NCBI GenBank assembly: GCA_942493035.1
Contig: OW818666.1
Location: forward strand, 2,542,001-2,606,000
DNA length: 64,000 bases
From: WRGT01 sp942493035
Lineage (GTDB): Bacteria > Spirochaetota > UBA4802 > UBA5550
Reading direction: 5' to 3'
This document shows, one piece after another, positions 36,107 through 44,362 of this stretch. The position numbers and the translations under genes are program-made. Within the stretch, counting starts at the first letter, position 1. Every line of letters starts with the position of its first letter. A model generated the notes under the pieces. It was not told where the DNA came from and did no database searches. It worked only from the letters and a program-made list of their open reading frames with translations.

Positions 36107-36460
36107 TCATCCCTGAATTTTCAATTTATTCATATATTCATCCCATTCGGTAGGGAGCATATACTTTTTCTTATTATTGCACTCTTTGCAGGCAGGGACA
36201 ATATTCATCTTTTCAGATAAACCTCCCCTTGAAAGCGGAATTTTGTGATCCATTGTCAGTTCGGAGGGTTTAAATTTCCCGCCGCAGTAATAACACTCGC
36301 CGGTTGATATTTTCGATTTCCACCATGCAGATTCCCGGAGCTCGCGGGCTTTGCTCTTCTCTCTGCTCAGCAGATCATCAGCATCGCCGGCAATCATAGT
36401 CTGGCGGAGGCTCCCTCTTCGCTCTTTTTTTCTATTTATATCTCTATCTTTATAGCCCAT
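36107..36460 (-). CDS. HNH endonuclease-domain protein
   Basis: The 117-residue protein has zinc cysteines CYYCGG and CKECN, with the core LTMDHKIPLSRGGLSEKMNI and VPACKECNNKKK. This is the McrA/IntN-like HNH fold (DH...N...K). The N-terminus is basic. It starts three bases after fmt on the same strand, which suggests co-transcription; similar HNH genes are often small housekeeping-operon passengers. Substrate is unknown. Confidence 0.88.
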   Translation of the reverse strand: MGYKDRDINRKKERRGSLRQTMIAGDADDLLSREKSKARELRESAWWKSKISTGECYYCGGKFKPSELTMDHKIPLSRGGLSEKMNIVPACKECNNKKKYMLPTEWDEYMNKLKIQG

Positions 36461-36463
36461 TTT

Positions 36464-37393
36464 CTACTCAAATTTCTCTTTCTCGACGAGTCTGTATCCG
36501 TTAATGAACGCGAGGCCGTCCATGCGCTTTTTGTTTTCAGGCTGGATTTCAAGTATCTCAAGAATACCGCTGCCGGTTCCTGCAAGGAGACGTTTTTTGT
36601 GATACTTTAGCAGCTCGCCGGGCATAAGTTCAATCCCCTCATCTATAAAAGGGAGAGTTTTCCATATTTTTATATTCATTCCTCTGAAAGTAGTCCATGC
36701 TGCGGGCTTGGGATTCAGTCCGCGCACAAGATTATGTATGTCAGAGGAATTTCTGCTCCATGCTACATGTGCAGTCTCTCTGTCGATTTTTGCACAGTGT
36801 GTTGCCCTGCTGTGATCCTGGGGTATGAGCAGATCTCTCCCATGGGATAGAATCTCCATCGATTTAAGAACAAGCTCCTCGCCGATGGGCATTACAAGCT
36901 CGTAAAGTTCACCCGATGTGATTGTATCGCTGAGCTGAATTCTTTCCTGAAGCACAATGTCTCCTGCATCGAGCTGTTCGTTTATCATCTGAACAGTTAC
37001 GCCTGTTTCAAGCTCGCCGTTTATGACAGCCCATTCGACCGGAGCAGCTCCGCGATACAGAGGGAGAAGTGACGGATGGAGATTTATAGTGCCGAATTGA
37101 GGAAGGTCAAAAATTGAATGCGGGATAAGTTTCCCGTATGCAACTACAACAAAGATATCTGCTTTATATGTTTTCAGTTCTTCAAGGAATTCGGGATTTT
37201 TTAAACTCTTCGGCTGAAGTACCGGTATATCTTCGCAGGCTGCAAGCTCTTTGGAGGAACAGTGGTGAATCTGCATGTTGCGTCCGCACCTCTTATCTTC
37301 GGGTGCTACAAGAAATACAACTTCATGCTCTCTGCACAATCTCTTTAGAATATGAGAAGCAATGTCCGGTGTTCCAAAAAATCCTACTTTCAT
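36464..37393 (-). CDS. fmt: Methionyl-tRNA formyltransferase
   Basis: Fmt formylates Met-tRNA for translation initiation using 10-formyl-tetrahydrofolate. The 309-residue length is normal. Motifs are VGFFGTPDIASHIL at the start, VVAYGKLIPHSIF, the folate-site NLHPSLLPLYRGAAPVEWAV and GETGVTVQM-type loop (ELETGVTVQMI), then QRDHSRATHCAKI-like QDHSRATHCAKI. It follows def on the same strand (110 bases apart), the usual def-fmt pairing. Confidence 0.95.
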   Translation of the reverse strand: MKVGFFGTPDIASHILKRLCREHEVVFLVAPEDKRCGRNMQIHHCSSKELAACEDIPVLQPKSLKNPEFLEELKTYKADIFVVVAYGKLIPHSIFDLPQFGTINLHPSLLPLYRGAAPVEWAVINGELETGVTVQMINEQLDAGDIVLQERIQLSDTITSGELYELVMPIGEELVLKSMEILSHGRDLLIPQDHSRATHCAKIDRETAHVAWSRNSSDIHNLVRGLNPKPAAWTTFRGMNIKIWKTLPFIDEGIELMPGELLKYHKKRLLAGTGSGILEILEIQPENKKRMDGLAFINGYRLVEKEKFE

Positions 37394-37412
37394 AATACCG
37401 CAATTTTATCTG

Positions 37413-37446
37413 ATATAAGCCCCCTTCCGGGGGGTTTGGGGGGCCT
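37413..37446. repeat. C-rich interspersed repeat between def and fmt
   Basis: The bases ataagcccccttccgggggg, then tttggggggcc form an imperfect GC-rich hairpin (ccccc..ggggg). The same kind of repeat is seen at 17161 and 31451-31563. It lies in the def-fmt gap and might attenuate fmt. Confidence 0.5.
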
Positions 37447-37503
37447 CGGGAAAAGAAGCCTTAGTACAAAAACAAAACCGTTTAACCGGAGCTAAAGAAT
37501 TAC

Positions 37504-38022
37504 TTACTGCTTATTCAGCTTCTTAATTTTTTTGAGCTCGGCCCGGAATTCATCTTTAATATACTTATCAATTCTATCTATAAAGAGTATGCCGTCAAGG
37601 TGATCAACTTCATGCTGTAAAACTCTCGCCATAAGGCCTGAAGCTTCGAATTCAACCTCTTCCCCTTTTACAGAGATGCCTTTAATCAGAATCTCCGCAG
37701 GACGGACCACATCGGCAAGTAGACGCGGAACCGACAGACAGCCCTCTTCGTATGGTTCAAGATTATCAGAGAAACCCTTTATCTCCGGATTAATCAGAGC
37801 AAGTCTTCCATCTCTCTCATCCCCGGTATCAACAACAATAATTCTTTTCCCCACATTAACCTGAGGTGCTGCAAGGCCTATTCCTCTCTCTTTATACATT
37901 ATATCAAACATCTCATTGATGAAAGATACAACTTCACCATCTACATTATCTACTCTCTCAGCTACTGAAGCGAGAGTTTCATTTCCATAATAAACCAGAC
38001 TATGAGACATGACTAACCTCAT
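37504..38022 (-). CDS. def: Peptide deformylase
   Basis: Def removes the formyl group from nascent N-terminal methionine. The 172-residue protein shows the three metal-site motifs in order: GLAAPQV, EGCLSVP, QHEVDHLDGILFIDRI. It starts one base after the end of the nucleotidyltransferase gene on the same strand. That makes it part of the minus-strand group from the HAD gene through the transferase, def and fmt to the HNH gene. Confidence 0.95.
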   Translation of the reverse strand: MRLVMSHSLVYYGNETLASVAERVDNVDGEVVSFINEMFDIMYKERGIGLAAPQVNVGKRIIVVDTGDERDGRLALINPEIKGFSDNLEPYEEGCLSVPRLLADVVRPAEILIKGISVKGEEVEFEASGLMARVLQHEVDHLDGILFIDRIDKYIKDEFRAELKKIKKLNKQ

Positions 38023-38754
38023 CTAATTGAAATTTGAATCGTTCTCAAGACCCTTCTCTGCTCTCAAAAGGTCCTCCTCTGTATCCACCTCGTACCAGCC
38101 GAAACCGGATAGATCACAGATCTTTGGAGAATTTGTTCCATCTTCGGCCATAAACTGAAGAACATTCTCCACCACGGCTTTTTCACCAACACGCTCTATT
38201 GTCTTCTCGACAGAAGCCCTGTAGTATTTTTCGCATTTTTTATCAACATATGTCATTCCGATGTAGCCGCAGTCGAAATCTTCGAGCTGCTTGCTTATCG
38301 ACTGAATTTTAGATTTATCATCACGCAGTTTCACCTTCATGTCGTCGTGGCTTAGACTCCGGTCGAAGTCGCACATTCCGGTGATACCGGACATGGACTC
38401 TTTCATCTTCTGAAACATAACCGGCGGATAGATATGATCCACATTAGTTATTAAAAATGAATCATCACTGAACTCATTCAGAGCTGTAACCAGTGTGTAA
38501 ATATTACCTTTAAGATAATTTTTATTCTCGATAACTCTTACATTTTTGATGTTGCGTGTGGCGATATGGTCTCTGAGATCTTCGTAACAGAACCCCCCCA
38601 CTACAATAATCTCGTCAAAAAAATCCTTATCAAGAAAATCCAGAAGATAATCGATAAGTTTTCTCCCTCTAACCGGAACCATACCTTTGGTTCTGGCCTT
38701 TGTTATTTCGCCCAATCTGCTCCCTGTTCCTGCTGCAAGTACTATAGCTTTCAT
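38023..38754 (-). CDS. Sugar/choline-phosphate nucleotidyltransferase
   Basis: The 243-residue Rossmann-type nucleotidyltransferase begins KAIVLAAGTGSRLGEITKAR then TKGMVPVRGRKLIDYLLD, the NTP-binding signature. FLITNVDHIYPPVM carries the metal-binding Asp. It belongs to the group of phosphocholine, glucose-1-P or aminoethylphosphonate nucleotidyltransferases; the adjacent overlapping HAD phosphatase (ATGA overlap) hints at a shared small-molecule pathway such as surface head-group synthesis. The exact substrate is not determinable. Confidence 0.85.
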   Translation of the reverse strand: MKAIVLAAGTGSRLGEITKARTKGMVPVRGRKLIDYLLDFLDKDFFDEIIVVGGFCYEDLRDHIATRNIKNVRVIENKNYLKGNIYTLVTALNEFSDDSFLITNVDHIYPPVMFQKMKESMSGITGMCDFDRSLSHDDMKVKLRDDKSKIQSISKQLEDFDCGYIGMTYVDKKCEKYYRASVEKTIERVGEKAVVENVLQFMAEDGTNSPKICDLSGFGWYEVDTEEDLLRAEKGLENDSNFN

Positions 38755-39383
38755 ATGTATAATAGTTCCTTTATAGATTCAATAGTTACAATATCATTGC
38801 GTATTTTCAGAAAATCGCTTCTCTTAAAAGTACCGCAAATCCCGACAAAATTCAAGCCGTAGGCGAAAGCCTTCTCAGCATCTTTCAAAGAATCACCTAC
38901 GAAAGTAATTTCATCTTTTTCAAGATTAAACTTCTCCCTTACATAATCGAAGTGTGCCGGTCCCTTTTCAAAACCCTCTCTGAAACCGAGAATAATATCA
39001 AAATCAAGTTTTTCCTCTGCCACAAACCTGTCAATAAGTTCCTGAAAATTATTTGAAGCAATACCGGCAATTGCCCCCTGTGCACGGAGCATATTTATAG
39101 TTTCTTTTACTTCAGTAGTAAAATATGAGTTAAAAAATCCTTCAATCTTTGTCTCTTCAAATATTCTAGCTTTTTCTTTATTATTAGGGTCGCCGGGAGT
39201 GATAATCTCCAGCTGCTGAAAAAACGGATTCCCTGAAGTTTCAAGATATCTCTCCCGCGCTTTATCGAAGGAGATTTCGGGATTAAACTGATGAATTACC
39301 TTAGCTGCAATATCCGCAAAACCGGACATAGTGTCCACAAGAGTCCCGTCAAAATCAAAAAGATACGCCTTAGTTCTTGCCAT
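38751..39383 (-). CDS. HAD-family hydrolase, phosphatase type
   Basis: The protein starts MARTKAYLFDFDGTLVDT and carries motif I DFDGT, motif II IAGIASNNFQE and motif IV ITFVGDSLKDAEKAFAYG. It is a small-molecule phosphatase of the phosphoglycolate/phosphonate-like subfamily. I use the ATG at 39383; a TTG at 39419 would add 12 residues of poor character. The stop overlaps the next gene (a nucleotidyltransferase) by four bases, so the two are translated together. Confidence 0.87.
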   Translation of the reverse strand: MARTKAYLFDFDGTLVDTMSGFADIAAKVIHQFNPEISFDKARERYLETSGNPFFQQLEIITPGDPNNKEKARIFEETKIEGFFNSYFTTEVKETINMLRAQGAIAGIASNNFQELIDRFVAEEKLDFDIILGFREGFEKGPAHFDYVREKFNLEKDEITFVGDSLKDAEKAFAYGLNFVGICGTFKRSDFLKIRNDIVTIESIKELLYI

Positions 39384-39465
39384 AATTAAATTTAATGCCT
39401 CTGGGTATATAATATACAATCAGTATTAATTCCTTAACTATTTCAAATAAAAGAACTCTCATCAA

Positions 39466-39487
39466 CTCGCCGCCGAAGGCGGCGGGG
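39466..39487. repeat. GAA-loop hairpin P7
   Basis: cgccgcc (39468-39474) and ggcggcg (39478-39484) flank gaa, followed by ggg. The outer AT arms are short here. It lies between divergent genes (starts at 39383 and about 39684). Confidence 0.75.
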
Positions 39488-39683
39488 AGAAAATTTATCA
39501 TTATTTATACAAAATCAAAAATTCAGGAACTATAACTGAAATAAAATGTACTATCAGAATAAAAAAATAAATGATCCCGTCAAGTATAAAGTTTTACAGC
39601 TTTTAAGGATTACGGGAATAAACTGCTTGTCCTTTTTTCAGTATTCAATATATTTAAATATATTTTCAATGCAGAAGTTCCTG

Positions 39684-39944
39684 ATGCCGGAAATCAGCAG
39701 ATTCTATGGAATAATCATCAGAATGTTTACGGATGACCATACTCCTCCTCATTTTCATACTTTTTACAATGAATTCAAAATACTCGTTGATATAGAAAAT
39801 TTCAGAATAATCGCAGGGAATTTTCTTCCGAAAGCTCTAGCTCTTGTGATTGAATGGACAGCAATTCACAAATCGGAACTTATTGCGAACTGGGAACTCG
39901 CCTGTACAAAAAAACATACTTTCAAAATAGAACCACTCAAATAG
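39684..39944 (+). CDS. DUF4160-family protein (predicted TA-like partner)
   Basis: The 86-residue product matches the DUF4160 pattern: MPEISRFYGIIIRMFTDDHT, PPHFHTFYNEFKILVDI, LPKALALVIEWTAIHKSELI, ANWELA. The ATG at 39684 begins the family's usual N-terminus; an in-frame ATG at 39669 would add five residues. It is followed 8 bases later by a DUF2442 gene. Such pairs are regarded as a candidate toxin-antitoxin or regulatory module. That role is not shown by the sequence itself. Confidence 0.82.
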   Translation: MPEISRFYGIIIRMFTDDHTPPHFHTFYNEFKILVDIENFRIIAGNFLPKALALVIEWTAIHKSELIANWELACTKKHTFKIEPLK

Positions 39945-39952
39945 GAGTATAT

Positions 39953-40231
39953 ATGTATTTTAATACTATTGGGGCTGAGTATATAGATAGATACCGGATA
40001 AAACTTATTTTCGAAGATGGAAAATCAGGCGTAATTGATCTGGAAAAATATATTTCAGATGGTGAAATATTCGAGCCTGTACAATCCGTTGAAAACTTTA
40101 AAAAGTTTACTGTTGAATTTGGTACGCTAACATGGAATGAAAGTTCTATTGACATTGCCCCTGAAACTCTATACGAAAAAACTAAAGGAGAACCTGTTCT
40201 TTTAGAAAAAAATATCCACAGAGCGGGATAA
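39953..40231 (+). CDS. DUF2442-family protein
   Basis: The 92-residue product has the family pattern: IDRYRIKLIFEDGKSGVIDL, then FGTLTWNESSIDIAPETLYE. It starts at the ATG at 39953 behind TAGGAG. It is coupled to the upstream DUF4160 gene by a short gap. DUF2442 is usually the smaller, probably regulatory partner. Confidence 0.82.
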   Translation: MYFNTIGAEYIDRYRIKLIFEDGKSGVIDLEKYISDGEIFEPVQSVENFKKFTVEFGTLTWNESSIDIAPETLYEKTKGEPVLLEKNIHRAG

Positions 40232-40313
40232 AATATTTAATTCAAATCACACCTTGAAGAATCCGGTTGCTTTATAAAATCCCATTAACCAACTCGAAAT
40301 AATGTGAGTCCAT

Positions 40314-40604
40314 CTAAAACGAATAGTCAACAGCCTTGGTAGATTCCGCAGCGGCTTTGATTTTTGCAACTACAGCCTGGTGCTCCGGATGAACCTGGTA
40401 GCGCTGAAGTGCGTCAAGATCATCAAAAGCAGAGATAAGGGCATAATCGAATGACCGTTCCGAATGGATCAGATCCCTTCCGCACTCAAAATCGAGGATT
40501 TCAGGAATACACCCCTTAAGGTTCCTGAGCCCATTCTCAATTTCAATTATTGCATCATCTGATGTTTCAGGCTTAAATTTTATAAATACTATGTGTCTTA
40601 TCAT
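40314..40604 (-). CDS. Dabb-family (stress-responsive alpha-beta barrel) protein
   Basis: The 96-residue protein begins MIRHIVFIKFKPETSDDAII and contains FECGRDLIHSERSFDYALIS and YQVHPEHQAVVAKI. This is the dimeric alpha-beta barrel found in small stress-responsive and some degradative proteins. No catalytic motif is defined for the family. It is transcribed alone. Confidence 0.9.
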   Translation of the reverse strand: MIRHIVFIKFKPETSDDAIIEIENGLRNLKGCIPEILDFECGRDLIHSERSFDYALISAFDDLDALQRYQVHPEHQAVVAKIKAAAESTKAVDYSF

Positions 40605-40872
40605 ACATATCCCTCTTTATAATCATTATTATTTAAATAGCATAAGCCGGTTTCCCGGATTAAAGCATTTCATCCGGATTATAATACCAGCTTCACAAAA
40701 AACTTTAACAATCTTGATATTCCGGTAAACAATTTTTTTGTTGTAATATTTTTATTGTAGTGATTATATTATCGTTATTAAAAAACCTGCTAATTATCTG
40801 CATATCTGCCGGTTTTGCAAGAATAGTACAACACAACTTAAATTGCCATTAATTCTTAATCAGGAGTATAAA

Positions 40873-42636
40873 ATGAAGAAGTATATATTTGCCGCAGCAG
40901 TTATCCTTTTTTCAACAGCGCTTTTTTCAATAGAAGTTGACATAGATGAAATATCAAAAGGGAAAAAAGTCAACTTTGTAAACTTCGCAGGGAGAGGAAG
41001 CAAGAGCGAAAGCATCAGCGAAATTAAGTCTATCGGATACAGATTATCCTATCAGGTAAAAAACGGAAAACCGGATACTCAATATAAATTCCACATGAAA
41101 TATTCAATCATCCGCGCGCTTGCAGCATCCGACAAAGAAAAATTTTCTGCTGACATTCTCTTTATAGATAGAGATGCCAGAGTCGACCACATCCGGAATG
41201 TACGAAGAATAATCTCGGCATACCTTGAAGGGATGTACGGATACACAGAGAGAGAGGCTGATGCCATTGCCCTCTATACAACGTATTACAATGCTGTTTA
41301 CAGAGGTAATATTGATTACTTCTCTTCAGTATACTCACCTGTAGTCATGAAACATCTCACAGAAAAAAATGCCGGAATTTCAACTGTATGGAACCAATGG
41401 CCGGGCAAAACAGCAATACTTATCCCTCTTACCGAAGAGAACAAACGTGGAGAGATTGGCGGTATAGATCCATTTATTATTTCTGATGAGAACGTAAAAG
41501 AAGAAGTGAAAAAAGACAAAGATAATAAAAAAGTCACCGATGAACTTATAACAATAAAAGAAAAAGAGATCGATAAATCGAAGAAAGATATCACTGAAAA
41601 AAAAGTAAAACTCGAAGAGAAGAAAAAAGAGACTCAGGAAGTTAAGAAAAAAATTGAAGAGAAAAAAGTCGAGACTGAAAAAAAGAAAGAAGAGATAAAG
41701 AAAGAGAAAGAAGAGACATCAAAGATTACTGATCCCGAAAAACGGAAAGAGAAAGAGACCGAGATAAAAAAGAAAGAGGAAGAAGTTAAAAAAGAGGAGA
41801 AGAAGATTACCGAGGAAGAAAAGAAGATTGTAAAAGAGGAAGAAAAGATTAAAAAAGAAGAAACGGTAATTGAGAAGAAGGAAGAGGACGTAAAAAAGAA
41901 AGAGGAAAACGTAGAGAAAGATAAAACTGAAAATAAAGACGACAATAATAAAGAAAAAACAACTGAAGATAAAAAAGATGAAAAGAAAAAAGAGACTGCT
42001 GACACCGGAACAGTAACAGATAACAAAACTGATGAAGCTCTCAAGAAAAAAGAGGAGATCCTGATAGAGAAAGAGAAGGAACTTGATAAGAGAGAGGATA
42101 AGTTAAAAGATAAAGATTCCGGTGAAGGTGTATTCGGACTTAAAATTTATTATCTCGAAGTTAAAGAGTATCTTGAGGGTGGTCACTACAACAATACAAT
42201 GTATATGATCAACACCACTACTAAAAAGATCGATTTTAAATCACCTGTTACAAATATATGCGGCAGAAGATATGACGTATTTTCCGGCGGGATTGCGGTC
42301 ATTACACATACCGGTGATCACAAGATGGGGCATAGATTAACCCTGCTCGACAGAGAGACGCTGAAAGAGACAAAAAGCGGAACTGACAATGTTTTCTGGA
42401 GAAGCTTCATCGAGGTTAAAGAAAACAATATATATGCAATTGTAAAAGATCAGGAAAATTATTACCTCGGAAAATTCGACACCGATCTTAAACTGGTTGC
42501 GAAATCGAAAGAGAAAATCAATTCAAACTCATTCATAACATTCTTTGAAAAGTTTATCTACATTAACAGAGAGGATAAAACAATAGTTGTACTGAAGATG
42601 GAGGATCTGACACTTTCGGATGTGATAAAGCCTTGA
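40873..42636 (+). CDS. P83/100-like spirochaetal antigen with K/E-rich coiled coil
   Basis: The 587-residue protein has a signal peptide (MKKYIFAAAVILFSTALFS). Residues 21-210 contain EVDIDEISKGKKVNFVNFAG and SEIKSIGYRLSYQVK, a close match in style to the conserved N-terminal part of the P83/100 family of spirochaetes (Borrelia p83/100, Treponema TP0486-like). Residues about 212-420 are almost pure Lys/Glu/Asp/Thr repeats (KKEEEVKKEEKKITEEEKK), predicted as an elongated coiled coil or charged rod. A beta-propeller-like C-terminal part follows. It was probably periplasmic/envelope associated. AGGAG supports the ATG at 40873. This gene is the main taxonomic marker of the window. Confidence 0.8.
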   Translation: MKKYIFAAAVILFSTALFSIEVDIDEISKGKKVNFVNFAGRGSKSESISEIKSIGYRLSYQVKNGKPDTQYKFHMKYSIIRALAASDKEKFSADILFIDRDARVDHIRNVRRIISAYLEGMYGYTEREADAIALYTTYYNAVYRGNIDYFSSVYSPVVMKHLTEKNAGISTVWNQWPGKTAILIPLTEENKRGEIGGIDPFIISDENVKEEVKKDKDNKKVTDELITIKEKEIDKSKKDITEKKVKLEEKKKETQEVKKKIEEKKVETEKKKEEIKKEKEETSKITDPEKRKEKETEIKKKEEEVKKEEKKITEEEKKIVKEEEKIKKEETVIEKKEEDVKKKEENVEKDKTENKDDNNKEKTTEDKKDEKKKETADTGTVTDNKTDEALKKKEEILIEKEKELDKREDKLKDKDSGEGVFGLKIYYLEVKEYLEGGHYNNTMYMINTTTKKIDFKSPVTNICGRRYDVFSGGIAVITHTGDHKMGHRLTLLDRETLKETKSGTDNVFWRSFIEVKENNIYAIVKDQENYYLGKFDTDLKLVAKSKEKINSNSFITFFEKFIYINREDKTIVVLKMEDLTLSDVIKP

Positions 42637-42655
42637 GTTTATCATTATATGAAAA

Positions 42656-42697
42656 TCCTGTAAACTCCAGACACCAAACTATCTGGAGATTACAGGA
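42656..42697 (+). terminator. Hairpin after the P83/100-like gene
   Basis: tcctgtaaactccaga (42656-42671) pairs with tctggagattacagga (42682-42697), 16 bp with one mismatch. There is no strong T tract after it, so intrinsic termination is uncertain; the hairpin may act as a 3' stabiliser. Confidence 0.5.
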
Positions 42698-42764
42698 CAT
42701 GCTCAACGTTATCGGAATTGGATCAATATCATTCTTGACAATAATTATTCAATATACTCTGAAT

Positions 42765-43517
42765 TCAAGTTTGAAATGCGACAAGATGGGAGTTTAAAAT
42801 ATCAGCAGGAGATTTCCAACCACGGGATTTTCTCGGCCTTGCGTTTATAGAAAAAATACTATCTTCAATAAATTCATCTGTCAAGTGTGCGAAACTTTTT
42901 TTATTTGGAAGATAATATCTGATACGCCCATTTATATGTTCATTAAGACCTCGTTGCCATGAGGAATAAGGATCAGCAAAATATACATTACAGTTAAGAG
43001 CATTTTCAATTGTCTTATGCATGCAAAATTCTGAACCATTATCAAATGTAATTGATTTAACAAATCCATCAGGTAATGAACCCAAAGCCTCTGTAATTAC
43101 TCGTGTAACAGTTTCCGCATCTTTTGAAGGCAATTTAATACCCCATGTAAATGCTGCTTTTCTTTCCACAAGAGTAAGAAGATATGCATCATTTCCAGAG
43201 CTTACAATCAGATCCCCCTCAAGATGGCCTATTTCGCTTTTATCATTTGCTTCTTCAGGGCGTTCCCTTATATTCTTTTTCGAAGGATCTTTTGCCCTGT
43301 TTTTATAGGTATTTGAGCGATTTTGGCGTTTCTTCCGTTTTATAAATAAAAATTGAGTAAAACGATATTCACCCTTTTCATTTTTTTGAGCATACAACCA
43401 CTGATATATAGATTCGTGTGATAAGTGCATTGATGCATCTTCCAGAAACATTGTCTTTAGGTATTGAGAAATTAATTCGGGTGAATCGCCGTTCCTTAAA
43501 AAGGTTATAACTATCAA
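42765..43517 (-). CDS. IS30-family transposase, catalytic part (-1 frame)
   Basis: The 250-codon open frame (extended upstream to the shift site at about 43547) carries the IS30 DDE core: GHLEGDLIVSSGN with Asp, SITFDNGSEF with Asp, and SSWQRGLNEHINGRIRYYLP with Glu. It also has the helix region ELISQYLK...ISHESIYQWLYA. It is in the -1 frame relative to the N-terminal ORF, so a fused protein needs frameshifting. Confidence 0.85.
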   Translation of the reverse strand: MIVITFLRNGDSPELISQYLKTMFLEDASMHLSHESIYQWLYAQKNEKGEYRFTQFLFIKRKKRQNRSNTYKNRAKDPSKKNIRERPEEANDKSEIGHLEGDLIVSSGNDAYLLTLVERKAAFTWGIKLPSKDAETVTRVITEALGSLPDGFVKSITFDNGSEFCMHKTIENALNCNVYFADPYSSWQRGLNEHINGRIRYYLPNKKSFAHLTDEFIEDSIFSINARPRKSRGWKSPADILNSHLVAFQT

Positions 43518-43807
43518 ACGCAGTAAGCCATTGACATCAAGCTTTCTTTTTTTAAATTTTTCCTCTTTAAATATTCCGCTTGAGCTTCTTGTGCATGATA
43601 GCCTTTTGTTTTATTCCTATCAATTTCGCGATAAACTGTTGATTTATCACGATTTAATAATTCAGCAGTTTCTTTCACAGGCTTATCTGAATAAATCATT
43701 TTTTGCATGACAAATCTTTCTTCAAACTGTACTTGTTTAAAATGCCTCATGGGTATCTCTCTCGGATTTGGTTTTGGTCGACTCAATCCTTTATGGAGAT
43801 TTCTCAT
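43514..43807 (-). CDS. IS30-family transposase, N-terminal part
   Basis: The 97-codon frame contains the helix-turn-helix of IS30 (RHFKQVQFEERFVMQKMIYS, ETAELLNRDKSTVYREI). It ends just past a run of seven A at 43547-43553 (minus strand: TTTAAAAAAAG). There a -1 slip would join it to the catalytic frame at KKRKLDVNGLLRLI. Confidence 0.8.
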   Translation of the reverse strand: MRNLHKGLSRPKPNPREIPMRHFKQVQFEERFVMQKMIYSDKPVKETAELLNRDKSTVYREIDRNKTKGYHAQEAQAEYLKRKNLKKESLMSMAYCV

Positions 43808-43853
43808 GAGGCTACTATTTTAATTTCCTTTTGCATTTCAAACTTGAATTCAG

Positions 43854-44041
43854 GTACTCTCTGTTTTTTCGATGATCTTTATACGACCAGCCCTTTTAAA
43901 AAAAATATTAATTCTTTTATCTCCTCTAAAAATTGAAAAATTTCAAGGTGATCTAACCTACTTAATAAAATGTTTCTTATGATACCCGACAATTATTGCA
44001 TACGTTTTAAGAAGATTTTTTAATCGCGTTATCAACATAAA
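43854..44041. other. AT-rich sequence between IS30 and the aminotransferase remnant
   Basis: No gene, repeat or RNA is apparent. Its base composition matches the acyltransferase island and differs from the neighbouring housekeeping genes, so it is probably part of the same acquired segment, partly deleted. Confidence 0.45.
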
Positions 44042-44143
44042 ATGAATATACATTTTCCAATAACCGATAAAATTGCAAATGAAGTTATTAGTTTACCTAT
44101 TTGGCATGGAATGAAAAATGAAGAAATTGAGTCTGGTATGTAA
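44042..44143 (+). pseudogene. C-terminal remnant of a DegT/DnrJ/EryC1 aminotransferase
   Basis: The frame reads HFPITDKIANEVISLPIW then HGMKNEEIESGM and stop. The stretch FPITDKIA..VISLPIWHGM is the characteristic C-terminal end of sugar-nucleotide aminotransferases used in O-antigen and similar polysaccharide pathways. An in-frame TAA lies just upstream, and the catalytic domain is missing. It lies 38 bases upstream of the acyltransferase gene, so the pair once sat in a surface-polysaccharide cluster. Confidence 0.65.
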
Positions 44144-44362
44144 ACGATGATGTAGATAAAAGAGAAAATGGAGATAAATATATGATAGATACTTTAACTT
44201 CTTTAAGATTTTTTGCTGTAGTTTTTATTTTTCTTTCTCATCTTGGTTATTTTAAACAATACGAAAATTTGAAGTCTATATTTACGTATTCCGGTGAAAC
44301 CTGCCACCTATTCCGGTTTTAAGTTTACCACTTTTAATCCATTTCCATTTTCGAACTAACCA

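Larger units (their letters stand above)
42759..43853 (-). mobile_element. IS30-family insertion sequence
   Basis: The element is about 1095 bp. Its inverted repeats start ctgaattcaagtttgaaatg (left at 42759, right ending at 43853). The transposase is split over two overlapping frames (43514..43807 and 42765..43517). The target duplication is not clear. The element borders the AT-rich acyltransferase island. Confidence 0.88.

Noticed and set aside
41634..42044. Antisense 136-codon frame (Ser/Phe-rich)
   Set aside because: A mirror of the Lys/Glu coiled-coil codons on the other strand.
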